A DNA stretch of 64,000 nucleotides from Planctomycetota bacterium (lineage in GTDB: Bacteria > Planctomycetota > UBA1135 > GCA-002686595). Positions 18,024-26,364 of this stretch are shown piece after piece. The notes under the pieces are model-generated. The model searched no databases. It had not been told where the DNA came from and was given only the letters and a program-made list of their open reading frames with translations. The first letter of the stretch is position 1. Each line of letters starts with the position of its first letter. The position numbers and the translations under genes were made by a program. Location: assembly GCA_016714045.1 (NCBI GenBank), contig JADJNY010000008.1, forward strand, positions 62,001-126,000, in the 5' to 3' direction.

Positions 18024-19037
18024 ATGTCGAGCCGGTCCACGCGCGCCGCCCACGAGGCGTTCCCGCCCTTCCGCATCGATCCGCGCGACGTGAGGAGCGA
18101 GGCGGTGCGCTGCGCCGTCTGCGGCGAGGACCGGCCGCGCTCCTACCGGCCGGGCATGTACTCCGTCGCGGGCGTGCCGTTCCACCTCGTGCGCTGTCCG
18201 TGCGGGATGGTCTATGTGAACCCGCGGCCCGACGGGCCGACGCTCGGGCGGATGTACTCCGACCCCGCCTACTACACCGAAGGCTACAACCTCGGCGTCG
18301 AGACGGAGAACTACTTCGATCGCAGGGACGAGCTCGTCCAGCAGTACACGGAGACCGCGCGCGCGCTCTCGGCGGAGCTCGGCGGCACGGGCGAGCTGCT
18401 CGAGCTCGGCAGCGCGGGCGGGTTCTTCCTCGAGGGTGCGAAGCGCGCGGGTTTCCGCGTGCGCGGCGTCGAGCTCTCCGCGCCCGCCGCGGACTTTTCT
18501 CGGCGCGAGCTCGGGCTCGACGTGTACGAAGGCTGGCTCGAGCACGCGCCGTGGCCGGACGGCACGTTCGACGTCGCCTACGCGGACAACGTGCTCGAGC
18601 ACACGACCGACCCGCTCGGGACGCTCGCGAAGCTGCGCGCGCTCCTGAAGCCCGGCGGGCACCTCGTCGTGATCGTGCCGAGCTACGTGAACTCGCCGTG
18701 GTTTCGCGCGCTGCTCCTCGCGCAGCGCGTGCTGCCGAGGAAGCTCCTCGGCGAAGAGCTCGTGCGCATCCTGAAGCTCGACCCCGCGAAGGACAGCGGG
18801 CACCCGTACCACATCCTGGAGTTCGACCGCGCGACGTTGACGCGCCTCGTGCGCGCGGCGGGCTTCGAGGTCGTGTCCGTCGAGGGCTCGGTGCCGCTGC
18901 CGGCGCACCTCTTCAAGGTCGCGCGGCCCGATCTGAAGACGCGCGTCCTGCGCGGCGTCTTCCGCGCCCTCGACGCGGGGATGCGCTGGCGTGTGCTCCC
19001 CGCCGCGCGGCTGCGCTTCCTTCTGCGACGCGCGTGA
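18024..19037 (+). CDS. Class I SAM-dependent methyltransferase with N-terminal Cys pairs
   Basis: A protein of 337 residues from the ATG at 18024; an alternative ATG at 18006 adds six. The N-terminus has CAVCGED and RCPCGMVYVNPRP, a zinc-finger-like unit seen before methyltransferase domains of the sugar/glycan-modifying type. The SAM-binding core follows: GELLELGSAGGFFLEGAKRA (motif I), AYADNVLEHTTDPLGTLAKL (motif IV/V) and LKPGGHLVVIVPSY. The substrate is unknown. It converges (12 nt) on two glycosyltransferase-type genes, so a glycan or glycolipid is plausible but only inferred. A TACGCT box 8 nt before the ATG suggests a near-leaderless start. Confidence 0.88.
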   Translation: MSSRSTRAAHEAFPPFRIDPRDVRSEAVRCAVCGEDRPRSYRPGMYSVAGVPFHLVRCPCGMVYVNPRPDGPTLGRMYSDPAYYTEGYNLGVETENYFDRRDELVQQYTETARALSAELGGTGELLELGSAGGFFLEGAKRAGFRVRGVELSAPAADFSRRELGLDVYEGWLEHAPWPDGTFDVAYADNVLEHTTDPLGTLAKLRALLKPGGHLVVIVPSYVNSPWFRALLLAQRVLPRKLLGEELVRILKLDPAKDSGHPYHILEFDRATLTRLVRAAGFEVVSVEGSVPLPAHLFKVARPDLKTRVLRGVFRALDAGMRWRVLPAARLRFLLRRA

Positions 19038-19049
19038 CGAGCGCCGGCT

Positions 19050-21155
19050 TCAGCGGCCCGGGTAGCCCGGCCAGTCGATCCCCATCTCCATCACGGGGCG
19101 CAGGTCCGTGCCGCTCGACGGAGGCACGAAGCGCGCGAACGTGGCGCGCGCCGCTTCGGGGCCGAGTGCGCGCGCGAGTCCGTAACCGAAACCGAGGCAG
19201 AGCCCGAGCCAGTCGTCCGGCGCGAGCGCGACGCCGAGGTCCGCGGGCGCGAGCGGCGCGTCGCCCCCGTCCGCGAGTCCCTGGCCGAGGCCGACGAAGA
19301 ACTCCAACTCGCCCGCGCCCGCCGCGATCCACTCTTCGAGGCGCGCGCGCTCGCTCGCGATGCCGCGCACGACGAGGCGGCCGACGAAGAGTCCCGTCCC
19401 GCGCAGCACGTGCGGTCGCAGCGTGTCGTCGACGGCGTCGCGCAGAGCGGCGTTCGTGCCGAGCAGTTGCGCGGTCTTCGATTCGAGCGGCTCGGTGCCG
19501 GGCGGGAGGCACGCGCCCTCCGCGACGCAGGCGCCGAGCTCGGGCGCGTCGCTCAGCACGAGCGCCAGCACCCGCTGCATCTCGGCGAGTCCCTTCGGGC
19601 TGCCGCCGCACGTGAACCGCAGCGCGATGCCCTGGCCGCGAGCGAGGTCGACTTGGTACTCGCTCGGCCAGCCCGCGAGCAGCGCGGGAGGTCGAGCTTC
19701 CACGGCGCGTCCCCCGCGCGCTCGCGCAGGCCCTCGATCGCGAGCGTGCCGCGATTGAAGCCGATCGACGTGACGACGCGGTGCGCGAGCAGCGGGGGGA
19801 AGCTCCGCACGTGCCCCTGGATCTGCTCCTCCGTGAGCGCGTTGCGGCCCGCGATCAGCGCGCGGCCGACCTGCGCGAGGTTGTAGCCCGCGTAGTGCGC
19901 GCCGAGGCCGGGCTTCGAGAAGCTCCAGTCGATGATCGATGCGTTGGAGACGCCGCAGAGGAGCGGCACGATCGCGAGCACCCAACCGGCCGCGCGCCGT
20001 GTGCCGCCGCGCTCGATCCACGCCGCGGACACGATCGCGACGAGCAGCACCGCGAACAGGAGGTGTGGGAGGAAGTAGCGGTAGCCCGCGACGACGATCG
20101 GTGGTCCGTGGCCGCCGATGCGGAAGTTCGAGACGCCGTACGCGAGCGCCGCGAGCGGCAGATAGAGGAGGAGCGGGCACGCAGCGCGCGGCCTGGAAGC
20201 GCGCCGTGGCGTCGCCCGCGTCCTTTGCGAGGCCCGTGAACAGGGCGCCGAGCCCGCGCGCGGCGCCGGGCGCGCACGCAAGCCATGCGACGAGGAACGC
20301 CGCGAGGAAGAGCGCGCCGAGCACGGGACCCGGGATCCCGGCGAGCGGCTCGTAGGCGGGGCTGTCGTAGAGGTGGCGCGTCAGGAACTCGCCCGCGCGC
20401 TCGAGCACCGAGCCCGCCGCGCGCTCGTCCGTGTCGGAGAACTTCGCGCGCAGGAAGCCGAGCCCGCGCGCACCTGTCGCCGCGTTGACGGCGATCAGCG
20501 GCGCGAGGCCGAGTGCGAAGCCAAGGAGCGCGAGCGGCAGGTCGCGCAGGGACTGGCGCAGCCCGCGCACGCCGACCGCGAGGCCCGCGAGCAGGCCGAC
20601 CGGGATCAGCGCGCCGAGGAACACGAACAGCGCGAAGCCGGAGGTGAAGCCGCTCGCGAAGAGCGCGCCGCGGCCGCCGGTGCGCAGGAAGCGATAGGTC
20701 GCGACGCACGCGGCGAGGACGAAGAAGAGGTTCTCGAAGTGGTTCCCCGAGTTCATCAGGGAGTACTTGAAGAGCGTCGTCGGCGCGAGCGCGTAGAGGA
20801 ACGCGCCGAGCGATGCCGCGCGCGCGGAGAAGTTCGAGCGCAGGAAGAGCCAGAGGAGGACGAGCGTGCCGAGGCCGAGCGTGAACGGGACGAGCTTCAG
20901 CGCGAGGTACGTCGGGCCGAAGAGCGCGAAGAACGGGCGCGTGAGGAAGCCGAAGAGGATCTGGCCGGCGGCGTTGTCGTAGACGTAGGAGAGCGGGAGG
21001 TCGACCTGTTCGCGCGCGAGCTCGGCCATCGTCCCCATCGGGAAGAGCTCGTACATCGGCATCGCCGTTTGGTCGAAGGCCGTGTGGAGGACGAGGAGGC
21101 GCAGCGTCGCGTAGAGGAGGGCGGCGGCGAGGAGGTCTCTCGGGATGCGGGGCAT
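19050..21155 (-). CDS. Family-39-like membrane glycosyltransferase, with two compensating frameshifts
   Basis: The reading frame from the ATG at 21155 gives about ten hydrophobic segments with a PMT/ArnT-like N-terminus (TLRLLVLHTAFDQ; YVYDNAAGQILFGFL; LAPTTLFKYSLMNSGNHFEN). Near 20180-20200 it loses sense; the true sequence continues in another frame as LLLYLPLAALAYGVSNFRIG through APWKLDLP, then returns to the first frame near 19685 (LLAGWPSEYQVDLARGQG) and runs to the stop at 19050. One extra and one missing base restore a ~700-residue protein. The C-terminal ~230 residues are soluble and unrecognised. Such enzymes move sugars from polyprenyl-phosphate donors; the GT2 gene just upstream would supply one. 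Confidence 0.72.
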   Translation of the reverse strand: MPRIPRDLLAAALLYATLRLLVLHTAFDQTAMPMYELFPMGTMAELAREQVDLPLSYVYDNAAGQILFGFLTRPFFALFGPTYLALKLVPFTLGLGTLVLLWLFLRSNFSARAASLGAFLYALAPTTLFKYSLMNSGNHFENLFFVLAACVATYRFLRTGGRGALFASGFTSGFALFVFLGALIPVGLLAGLAVGVRGLRQSLRDLPLALLGFALGLAPLIAVNAATGARGLGFLRAKFSDTDERAAGSVLERAGEFLTRHLYDSPAYEPLAGIPGPVLGALFLAAFLVAWLACAPGAARGLGALFTGLAKDAGDATARFQAARCVPAPPLSAARGARVRRLELPHRRPRTTDRRRGLPLLPPTPPVRGAARRDRVRGVDRARRHTARGRLGARDRAAPLRRLQRIDHRLELLEARPRRALRGLQPRAGRPRADRGPQRAHGGADPGARAELPPAARAPRRHVDRLQSRHARDRGPARARGGRAVEARPPALLAGWPSEYQVDLARGQGIALRFTCGGSPKGLAEMQRVLALVLSDAPELGACVAEGACLPPGTEPLESKTAQLLGTNAALRDAVDDTLRPHVLRGTGLFVGRLVVRGIASERARLEEWIAAGAGELEFFVGLGQGLADGGDAPLAPADLGVALAPDDWLGLCLGFGYGLARALGPEAARATFARFVPPSSGTDLRPVMEMGIDWPGYPGR

Positions 21156-21302
21156 CGGCGCGGAGTGTGGCCGGACGTCGCGCGGGTCGCAACGGGCGTC
21201 GGTCGGGAGCGCGCGTGGGCTCGGTCGGGAGCGCAATTGCCGGGTGGGGCGATCCAGGGGAGAGGGACGCAACGGAGCACATTCGGGTGCTTCGCATCCC
21301 GG

Positions 21303-21350
21303 ACTTCGGGTTCACACGGGCCGGAGGACCGGCCCGTGCGAACCCGAAGT
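21303..21350 (-). terminator. Long hairpin after the GT2 gene
   Basis: A 22-bp stem with one mismatch and an AGGA/TCCT loop, 19 nt past the GT2 stop on the minus strand and about 150 nt before the next gene. There is no U-tract. It is much longer than a minimal terminator. Confidence 0.6.
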
Positions 21351-21368
21351 TCTAGTTGGAGAAGGGGG

Positions 21369-22139
21369 TCATAGGCGGCCGAGGAGGCTCAGCCAGCGCA
21401 GCTTGAGCACGGTCGTGTAGCCCTGGAGGAGGAGGCGGAGGGTCAGGGTGGATTCGCCGTGCAGGCGGTTCGCGAAGGTGATCGGGACTTCGGCGATGCC
21501 GATCTTCGCGCGCGCGGTCTTGAAGAGGAGCTCTTGGACGATCGCGGGGCCCGGGGAGAAGGTGTTCTGGACCTCGATCGTCTCGAGCGTCGAGCGGGCC
21601 CAGCAGCGGAAGCCCGAGTTGCAGTCCTGCACGGGCACCCCGAGCAGGATGCGGATGTAGAGGTTCGCGAGCTTCGTGATCCACTGGCGCGCGAGCCCGC
21701 GGTCGGCGTCGAGGCCGCCTTGGACCGCGCGCGAGCCGAGGACGAGGCCGATCGCGCCCTTCGAGCGCTCGAGCGTCGCGATCAGCTCGGGGATGTAGCG
21801 CGGCTGGTGCGAGAAGTCCGCGTCCATCTCGATCACGATGTCGGCGCCCATCGCGAGCGCCTGCACGAAGCCGTCCCGGCCCGAGCGGCCGCGTCCGCGG
21901 TCCCGCGTGCGGTGCAGGAGGTGGAGGCGCGGTTCGCGCTTCGACTCCTCCTGGACGAGCTTCCACGTGCCATCGGGCGAGTCGTCGTCGATCACGACCA
22001 CGTGGAAGTCCGGGGCGAGCGCGAGGATCTCCCGCGCGAGCGCCACGATGTTGCCCGCCTCGTTGTAGGTGGGCAGGGTGCAGACCACGAGCGGGCGCGC
22101 GCTCGCGACCGACCGGTCGTCGGGCGTGGAGGGGGGCAC
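21369..22139 (-). CDS. GT2 glycosyltransferase, polyprenol-phosphate mannosyltransferase (Dpm1)-like
   Basis: A protein of 256 residues from GTG 22139. The GT-A fold is seen in TLPTYNEAGNIVALAREIL, VVVIDDDSPDGTWKLV and the donor/metal motif DIVIEMDADFSHQPRYIP. RLHLLHRTRDRGRGRSG and PVQDCNSGFRCW are typical of the Dpm1/Ppm1 branch, and the short length without C-terminal membrane helices fits soluble Dpm1. The family transfers mannose (or another hexose) from a nucleotide sugar to polyprenyl phosphate on the cytoplasmic face. The next gene on this strand is a family-39-like membrane glycosyltransferase that would use such a donor. Sugar identity is not proven. Confidence 0.9.
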   Translation of the reverse strand: MPPSTPDDRSVASARPLVVCTLPTYNEAGNIVALAREILALAPDFHVVVIDDDSPDGTWKLVQEESKREPRLHLLHRTRDRGRGRSGRDGFVQALAMGADIVIEMDADFSHQPRYIPELIATLERSKGAIGLVLGSRAVQGGLDADRGLARQWITKLANLYIRILLGVPVQDCNSGFRCWARSTLETIEVQNTFSPGPAIVQELLFKTARAKIGIAEVPITFANRLHGESTLTLRLLLQGYTTVLKLRWLSLLGRL

Positions 22140-22312
22140 TCGCGGGGGCTCTTCCGAAGGCAGTGGGCGCGCGATGGGAACGGCTTTCCGGGTCGCGCTA
22201 TCAGGAGGATAGCCGTCGCCACGCGGAGCGGCAATCCGGAGGTCGAGCGCGTCTCAATCGGCGGGTGGGCCCGGGCCGATAACGCACCCCGAAAGCCAGC
22301 CCGCGCCCCCGC

Positions 22313-24034
22313 ATGAAATCCGCCGGATCGACGATCACGAAGAGAAAGCCGCTCGGCGAGATCCTCGTGGACATGGGCCACCTGACGCGGGCGGAGCTCG
22401 ACGCCGCGCTCGCGTTCAAGCAGGAGAACGGCCTGAAGCTCGGGCAGGCGCTGGTCGCGCTGCACCTCGTCAATCAGTCGGACCTGGCGCAAGCGCTGCG
22501 CGCCCAGGGGACGGTGCACTGCATCTACCTGACGCCGGAGCTCGTGGACCCGCAGGTCGCGCGGGAGCTCGGTGAGGAGCGCTCGCGGCAACTCGAGGCC
22601 GTCGCGATCAACAAGATCGCGGGCATCGTCACCGTCGCGGTGGAGGACCCGACCGACTCCTACGGCATCGAGGTGCTGAGCCTCGCGCTCAACGCCCCGG
22701 TCCTGGCCGTGCACGCCGAGCCGGATCGCATCGCGCAGTGTCTGGACCACGTGTTCGGCGCGCCGTCGCTGAGCGCGCCGTTGGAGTCGCGCGCCGCAAT
22801 CGGTCCGCTCGAGGCGCGCGTGGAGCTCGAGCTCGCGTCCGAGCTGGAGACGGAGCGCGAGCCCGAGCGAGGGGACCGGCTCGAAGCCGCTACGGCGCAG
22901 CTCGTGACGTCGCTCCTCGAGGAGGCCGAAGCCGCGGGCGCAAGCGACGTGCACTTCGAATCGCGCCGGGAAGAGCTCGCCGTGCGCTACCGCGTCGAGG
23001 GCGAGTTGCACGGCACGACGGCGCTGGCCCGCACGTGGGTCCAGCCGGTCCTCGCGCGCTTGAAGCAGCTCGCGAACCTCGACGTCGGCGAGCGCCGCCT
23101 CCCGCAGGAAGGGAAGTTCAAGGCCGAGCTCCGCGGGCAGACGGTCGACCTGCGGGTCGCGACGGCCCCGACGTTGCATGGCGAGAGCGCGGTCGTGCGC
23201 ATCCTCGACTGCGGGCGGAGGTTGCAGGAGCTCGGTCAGCTCCCGTTCGACGAGCGTCAGCGCGCCGACCTCGAGCGCCTGATCGCGGGCGGCGGCCTCG
23301 TGCTCGCCGCCGGTCCGAGCAGACACGGCCGCACGTCGACGCTGTACGCGCTGCTCCAGCGCATCGATGCGTGCCGCCGCAAGATCGTCACGGTCGAGGA
23401 TCCAGTCGAAGACCAGCTCACCGGCACCGTGCAGCTCCACGTCAACGGACGGGCGGGATTCACCTACGCGCGGGCCGTGCGCGCGGCACTCGCGCAGGAT
23501 CCGGACGTGCTGCTCGTCGGCGACCTCCGGGACCTCGAGACGGCCGAGGTCGTGCTCCAGGCCGCACTCGCGGGCAAGCTCGTCTTCTCGACGCTGCACG
23601 CGCCCGGCGCCGCGGAGGCGATCACTCGGCTCGCCGACATGGGCCTCGAGCCCTATCTGATCGCCGACGCGCTCCGCGGCGTCGTCGCGCAGCGGCTCGT
23701 GCGCAGGTTGTGCGCCCATTGCCGGCGCATGGAGCCGCCCTCGCGCGAGATCGCCGCGCGCCTCGCGCCGGTCGCCTTGCCCGACCGCGTTCCTGCCGCC
23801 GTCGGGTGCGAAGGCTGCGGGTGGTCTGGTTTCCGCGGGCGCATCGCGCTCTACGAGGTCCTGGCCGCCGATGCGCGTCTCTGGGACGCAATCCGGCTCT
23901 CGGGCCCGGCGCAGCGGTTGCGCGAGCTCGCGCGCGGCGAAGGCTTCACGACGCTGCGCGAGGACGGCATCGCGAAGGCGCTCGCGGGCGAAACGACGCT
24001 CGACGAGGTCTACGCCGCCACGGCGCGAGGTTGA
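22313..24034 (+). CDS. GspE/PilB-type secretion ATPase with altered Walker A and B motifs
   Basis: A protein of 573 residues. The N-terminus has two MshEN-like helices (PLGEILVDMGHLTRAELDAA, ~14-33; KLGQALVALHLVNQSDLAQA, ~42-61), a unit that in some relatives binds c-di-GMP. The N2 domain follows (ASDVHFESR, ~210-218), then the RecA-like core. The Asp box (TVEDPVED, 360-367), His box (TLHA) and the Zn Cys pairs (C467/C470, C499/C502) are intact. Walker A reads GPSRHGRT at 334-341, with Arg340 in place of the invariant Lys, and Walker B reads LLVGD with Asp404 in place of Glu. Such enzymes drive pilus or pseudopilus assembly; this one may be weak or non-catalytic. No other T2SS/T4P gene is in the window. 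A receiver gene follows after 2 nt. Confidence 0.9.
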   Translation: MKSAGSTITKRKPLGEILVDMGHLTRAELDAALAFKQENGLKLGQALVALHLVNQSDLAQALRAQGTVHCIYLTPELVDPQVARELGEERSRQLEAVAINKIAGIVTVAVEDPTDSYGIEVLSLALNAPVLAVHAEPDRIAQCLDHVFGAPSLSAPLESRAAIGPLEARVELELASELETEREPERGDRLEAATAQLVTSLLEEAEAAGASDVHFESRREELAVRYRVEGELHGTTALARTWVQPVLARLKQLANLDVGERRLPQEGKFKAELRGQTVDLRVATAPTLHGESAVVRILDCGRRLQELGQLPFDERQRADLERLIAGGGLVLAAGPSRHGRTSTLYALLQRIDACRRKIVTVEDPVEDQLTGTVQLHVNGRAGFTYARAVRAALAQDPDVLLVGDLRDLETAEVVLQAALAGKLVFSTLHAPGAAEAITRLADMGLEPYLIADALRGVVAQRLVRRLCAHCRRMEPPSREIAARLAPVALPDRVPAAVGCEGCGWSGFRGRIALYEVLAADARLWDAIRLSGPAQRLRELARGEGFTTLREDGIAKALAGETTLDEVYAATARG

Positions 24035-24036
24035 GC

Positions 24037-24435
24037 ATGCACGAGATCTACTTCGTCCACGACCAGCAGGAGAGCCCCGCGCCGCGCAAGCGGTTTCTCG
24101 AGCTCTCGGGCTTCCGCGTGACGCTGTTCGAGAGCGGGACGGAGCTCCTCACGGCGCTCTCCGAGCACAAGCCCGACCTGATCCTCATGGACGTGCTGCT
24201 GCCGGGGCCCCACGGCTTCGATGTCTGCCGCCTGATCCGTCACCAGTACGACGCTGCGGAGCTCCCGGTGATCCTGACGAGCGACGTGTATCGCTCGCGC
24301 GCCTATCGCGACGAAGCGAGCGCGTGCGGCGCGCAGGCGTACCTGCTGCGACCGATCGACCTGGCGGATCTCGTCGCGGAGACGGCCAAGGCGATCGAGG
24401 TCGCGCACGGCGCGACGACCCCGCCGCGCGCGTGA
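24037..24435 (+). CDS. Stand-alone response-regulator receiver, atypical
   Basis: A 132-residue single REC domain. Phospho-Asp is Asp52 in LILMDVLLPGPHGFDV, with Thr81 in VILTSD. Two conserved positions deviate: the acidic pair reads HDQQ (one acid only), and the conserved Lys is Arg105 in LLRPID. Phosphorylation and switching may therefore be altered. There is no output domain. It starts 2 nt after the GspE-like gene and is presumably co-translated and works with it, as CheY-like proteins do in twitching or secretion control; the partner kinase is not evident. Confidence 0.87.
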   Translation: MHEIYFVHDQQESPAPRKRFLELSGFRVTLFESGTELLTALSEHKPDLILMDVLLPGPHGFDVCRLIRHQYDAAELPVILTSDVYRSRAYRDEASACGAQAYLLRPIDLADLVAETAKAIEVAHGATTPPRA

Positions 24436-24513
24436 CTCCGCGCATCGGCGCGACGGCTCCACGGTGCTCCGAGCGCTGGCTTGCCCGCGGCCCAGCGGGT
24501 ACAACGCGGCGCG

Positions 24514-26364
24514 ATGGCGCTCGAGCTCGTCCAACTCTCGCAGGACTTCGGCGCGCAGCGCGCGTTGACGAGCGTCTCGCTGTGCGTCCGGCCCGGGCGC
24601 ATCGTCGCTTTCCTCGGCCACAACGGCGCCGGCAAGACGACCGCGCTGCGCATCGCGCTCGGCCTCCAGCGTGCGGCTTCGGGGCGCGTGCGCGTCGATG
24701 GCTTCGACGCGGCGGAGCACCCGCGCGAGGCCCGCGCGCGCATCGGCGCCCTCGTGGAGACGCCGGGGTTCCACGGCGCCTGGAGCGCGACCCGCAACCT
24801 GGTCGCGCTCGCCCGTCTCGCGGGCCTCGGCGCGGAGGATGCGCGGACCGCCGCGGAGCGCGCGCTCGAACGCGTCGGGCTCGGCGACGCGGCCGCGAAG
24901 CCGGTCGAGGCGTTTTCGCAGGGCATGCGCCAGCGCCTCGGGCTCGCGCAGGCGCTGCTCGGCACGCCGCGCTACCTCCTGCTCGACGAGCCGCAGAACG
25001 GGCTCGACCCCGAAGGCCTCGCCGACCTGCGCGCGCTCCTCGTGCGCCTCGCGCGCGAGGACGGACTCGGGATCCTCGTCTCGAGCCACCAGCTCGCGGA
25101 GCTCGCGCACTTCGCCACGGACGTCGTGATCCTGCGTCGCGGCGTCGTCGTGCACGCCGGCGCGATGGAGGACCTGCTGCGCTCCGGCGCGGATCGTTGG
25201 ACGGCCGGCGTGCGCGACGCGGCGCGCGCGCGGCACGCCTTCGCGCGCCTCGGGATCGCCGCGCGCGAGAGCGCCGACCGCGCCTTCGAGTTCGAGCTCG
25301 GTGCGCACGCGAGCGAGGACGTCGCTCGCGGCCTCCTCGACTCGGGCGCGGGCCTCGTGCGCCTCGCGCCGGACGCGCCGTCGCTCGAAGAGCTGTATCT
25401 CCGCGCGCAGCACGGCGCGGAGCTCCCGACCACAGGTGCGACGATCGAGCCCGCCCGCGCCGAGGACGCTCCGCCCGCGGAGCGGCGCGCTCCGCCGCGG
25501 CCGGTCCTGCTCGTCGCGCGCTACGAGCTCGCTCGGATCTTCGGCGGCGCCGGCGCGTACTGGCTCGCCGCGCTGCCCGTGCTCGCCGGAGCGTTCGCGC
25601 TCGTGCGGCGCGTCCTCGACGCCGCGGCCGACTCCGGCGCGGTCGAGGAACAGTCCGTCTTCAGCGCGACGCGCGTCACCGCGTTCGAAGGCGTCGGCGT
25701 CGTGCTCTCCGCGGGGCTCCCGCTGCTCGCGGTGGGGCTCGCGGGCCTCGCGAGCCAGTCCCTCGCCGGCGAGTACGCGCGCGGCACGCTGCGCAACGTC
25801 TTGCTGCGCCCCGTCGCGCGCGGCCAGGTCGTGCTCGGGAAGGCGCTCGCGCTCGCGGCGTTCGCGGTGAGCGCGTACCTCCTGCTCGCGCTCGCGGCGT
25901 TCGCGGGCTCCGCGGCCACGCTCGAGTTCGACGACGTCGTCGAGCTGCTCCCGAACGGCGCGCGCTTCGTGCTGACGCCCGCGGCGGACCTGTGGCCGGA
26001 GCTCGCGCGCGCCCTCGCCCTGCCCGTGCTGCCCGTGGTCGGGGCGGCGCTCGTCGGGTTCGCGTGCGGCGCGCTCGTCCGCGGCGCCGCGGCCGGCGTC
26101 GGGCTCGCGCTCGGCGTCCACCTCGCCCTCGACCTCGGCCGGACGCTCGTGCGCGGTGGCGCGCTCGAGGGCTGGCTGCCCGGCGCGCACCTCGCGTCGC
26201 CGTTCTCGGACACCTCGGGCCTCGCGTACTACGTCGAGCTCGCTCGCGGGGTGTCCTCGGCGCGTTTCGAGTTCGAGTCCCTCGCGCTCGTCGTCCCCGC
26301 GGCGTGGTGCGCCTTGTCCCTGGTGGTCGCGTCCGCCATGCTCGTGCGCCGACCGATCCCATGA
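24514..26364 (+). CDS. ABC transporter, ATPase fused to ABC-2 permease
   Basis: A 616-residue fusion. Residues ~1-230 are an ABC ATPase: Walker A GHNGAGKTT, signature FSQGMRQRL, Walker B YLLLDEPQNGLD, H-loop SSHQ. After a linker with a DrrA-like C-terminal region (~230-330) there are about six membrane helices of an ABC-2 permease (YWLAALPVLAGAFALV; VGVVLSAGLPLLAVGLAGLA; VLGKALALAAFAVSAYLLLA; LPVLPVVGAALVGFACGALV). The sequence LAGEYARGTLRNVLLRPVAR is typical of ABC-2 permeases. It probably exports or extracts something across the inner membrane; the substrate is unknown. It is the first gene of an overlapping operon. TACAAC ends 8 nt before the ATG. Confidence 0.93.
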   Translation: MALELVQLSQDFGAQRALTSVSLCVRPGRIVAFLGHNGAGKTTALRIALGLQRAASGRVRVDGFDAAEHPREARARIGALVETPGFHGAWSATRNLVALARLAGLGAEDARTAAERALERVGLGDAAAKPVEAFSQGMRQRLGLAQALLGTPRYLLLDEPQNGLDPEGLADLRALLVRLAREDGLGILVSSHQLAELAHFATDVVILRRGVVVHAGAMEDLLRSGADRWTAGVRDAARARHAFARLGIAARESADRAFEFELGAHASEDVARGLLDSGAGLVRLAPDAPSLEELYLRAQHGAELPTTGATIEPARAEDAPPAERRAPPRPVLLVARYELARIFGGAGAYWLAALPVLAGAFALVRRVLDAAADSGAVEEQSVFSATRVTAFEGVGVVLSAGLPLLAVGLAGLASQSLAGEYARGTLRNVLLRPVARGQVVLGKALALAAFAVSAYLLLALAAFAGSAATLEFDDVVELLPNGARFVLTPAADLWPELARALALPVLPVVGAALVGFACGALVRGAAAGVGLALGVHLALDLGRTLVRGGALEGWLPGAHLASPFSDTSGLAYYVELARGVSSARFEFESLALVVPAAWCALSLVVASAMLVRRPIP

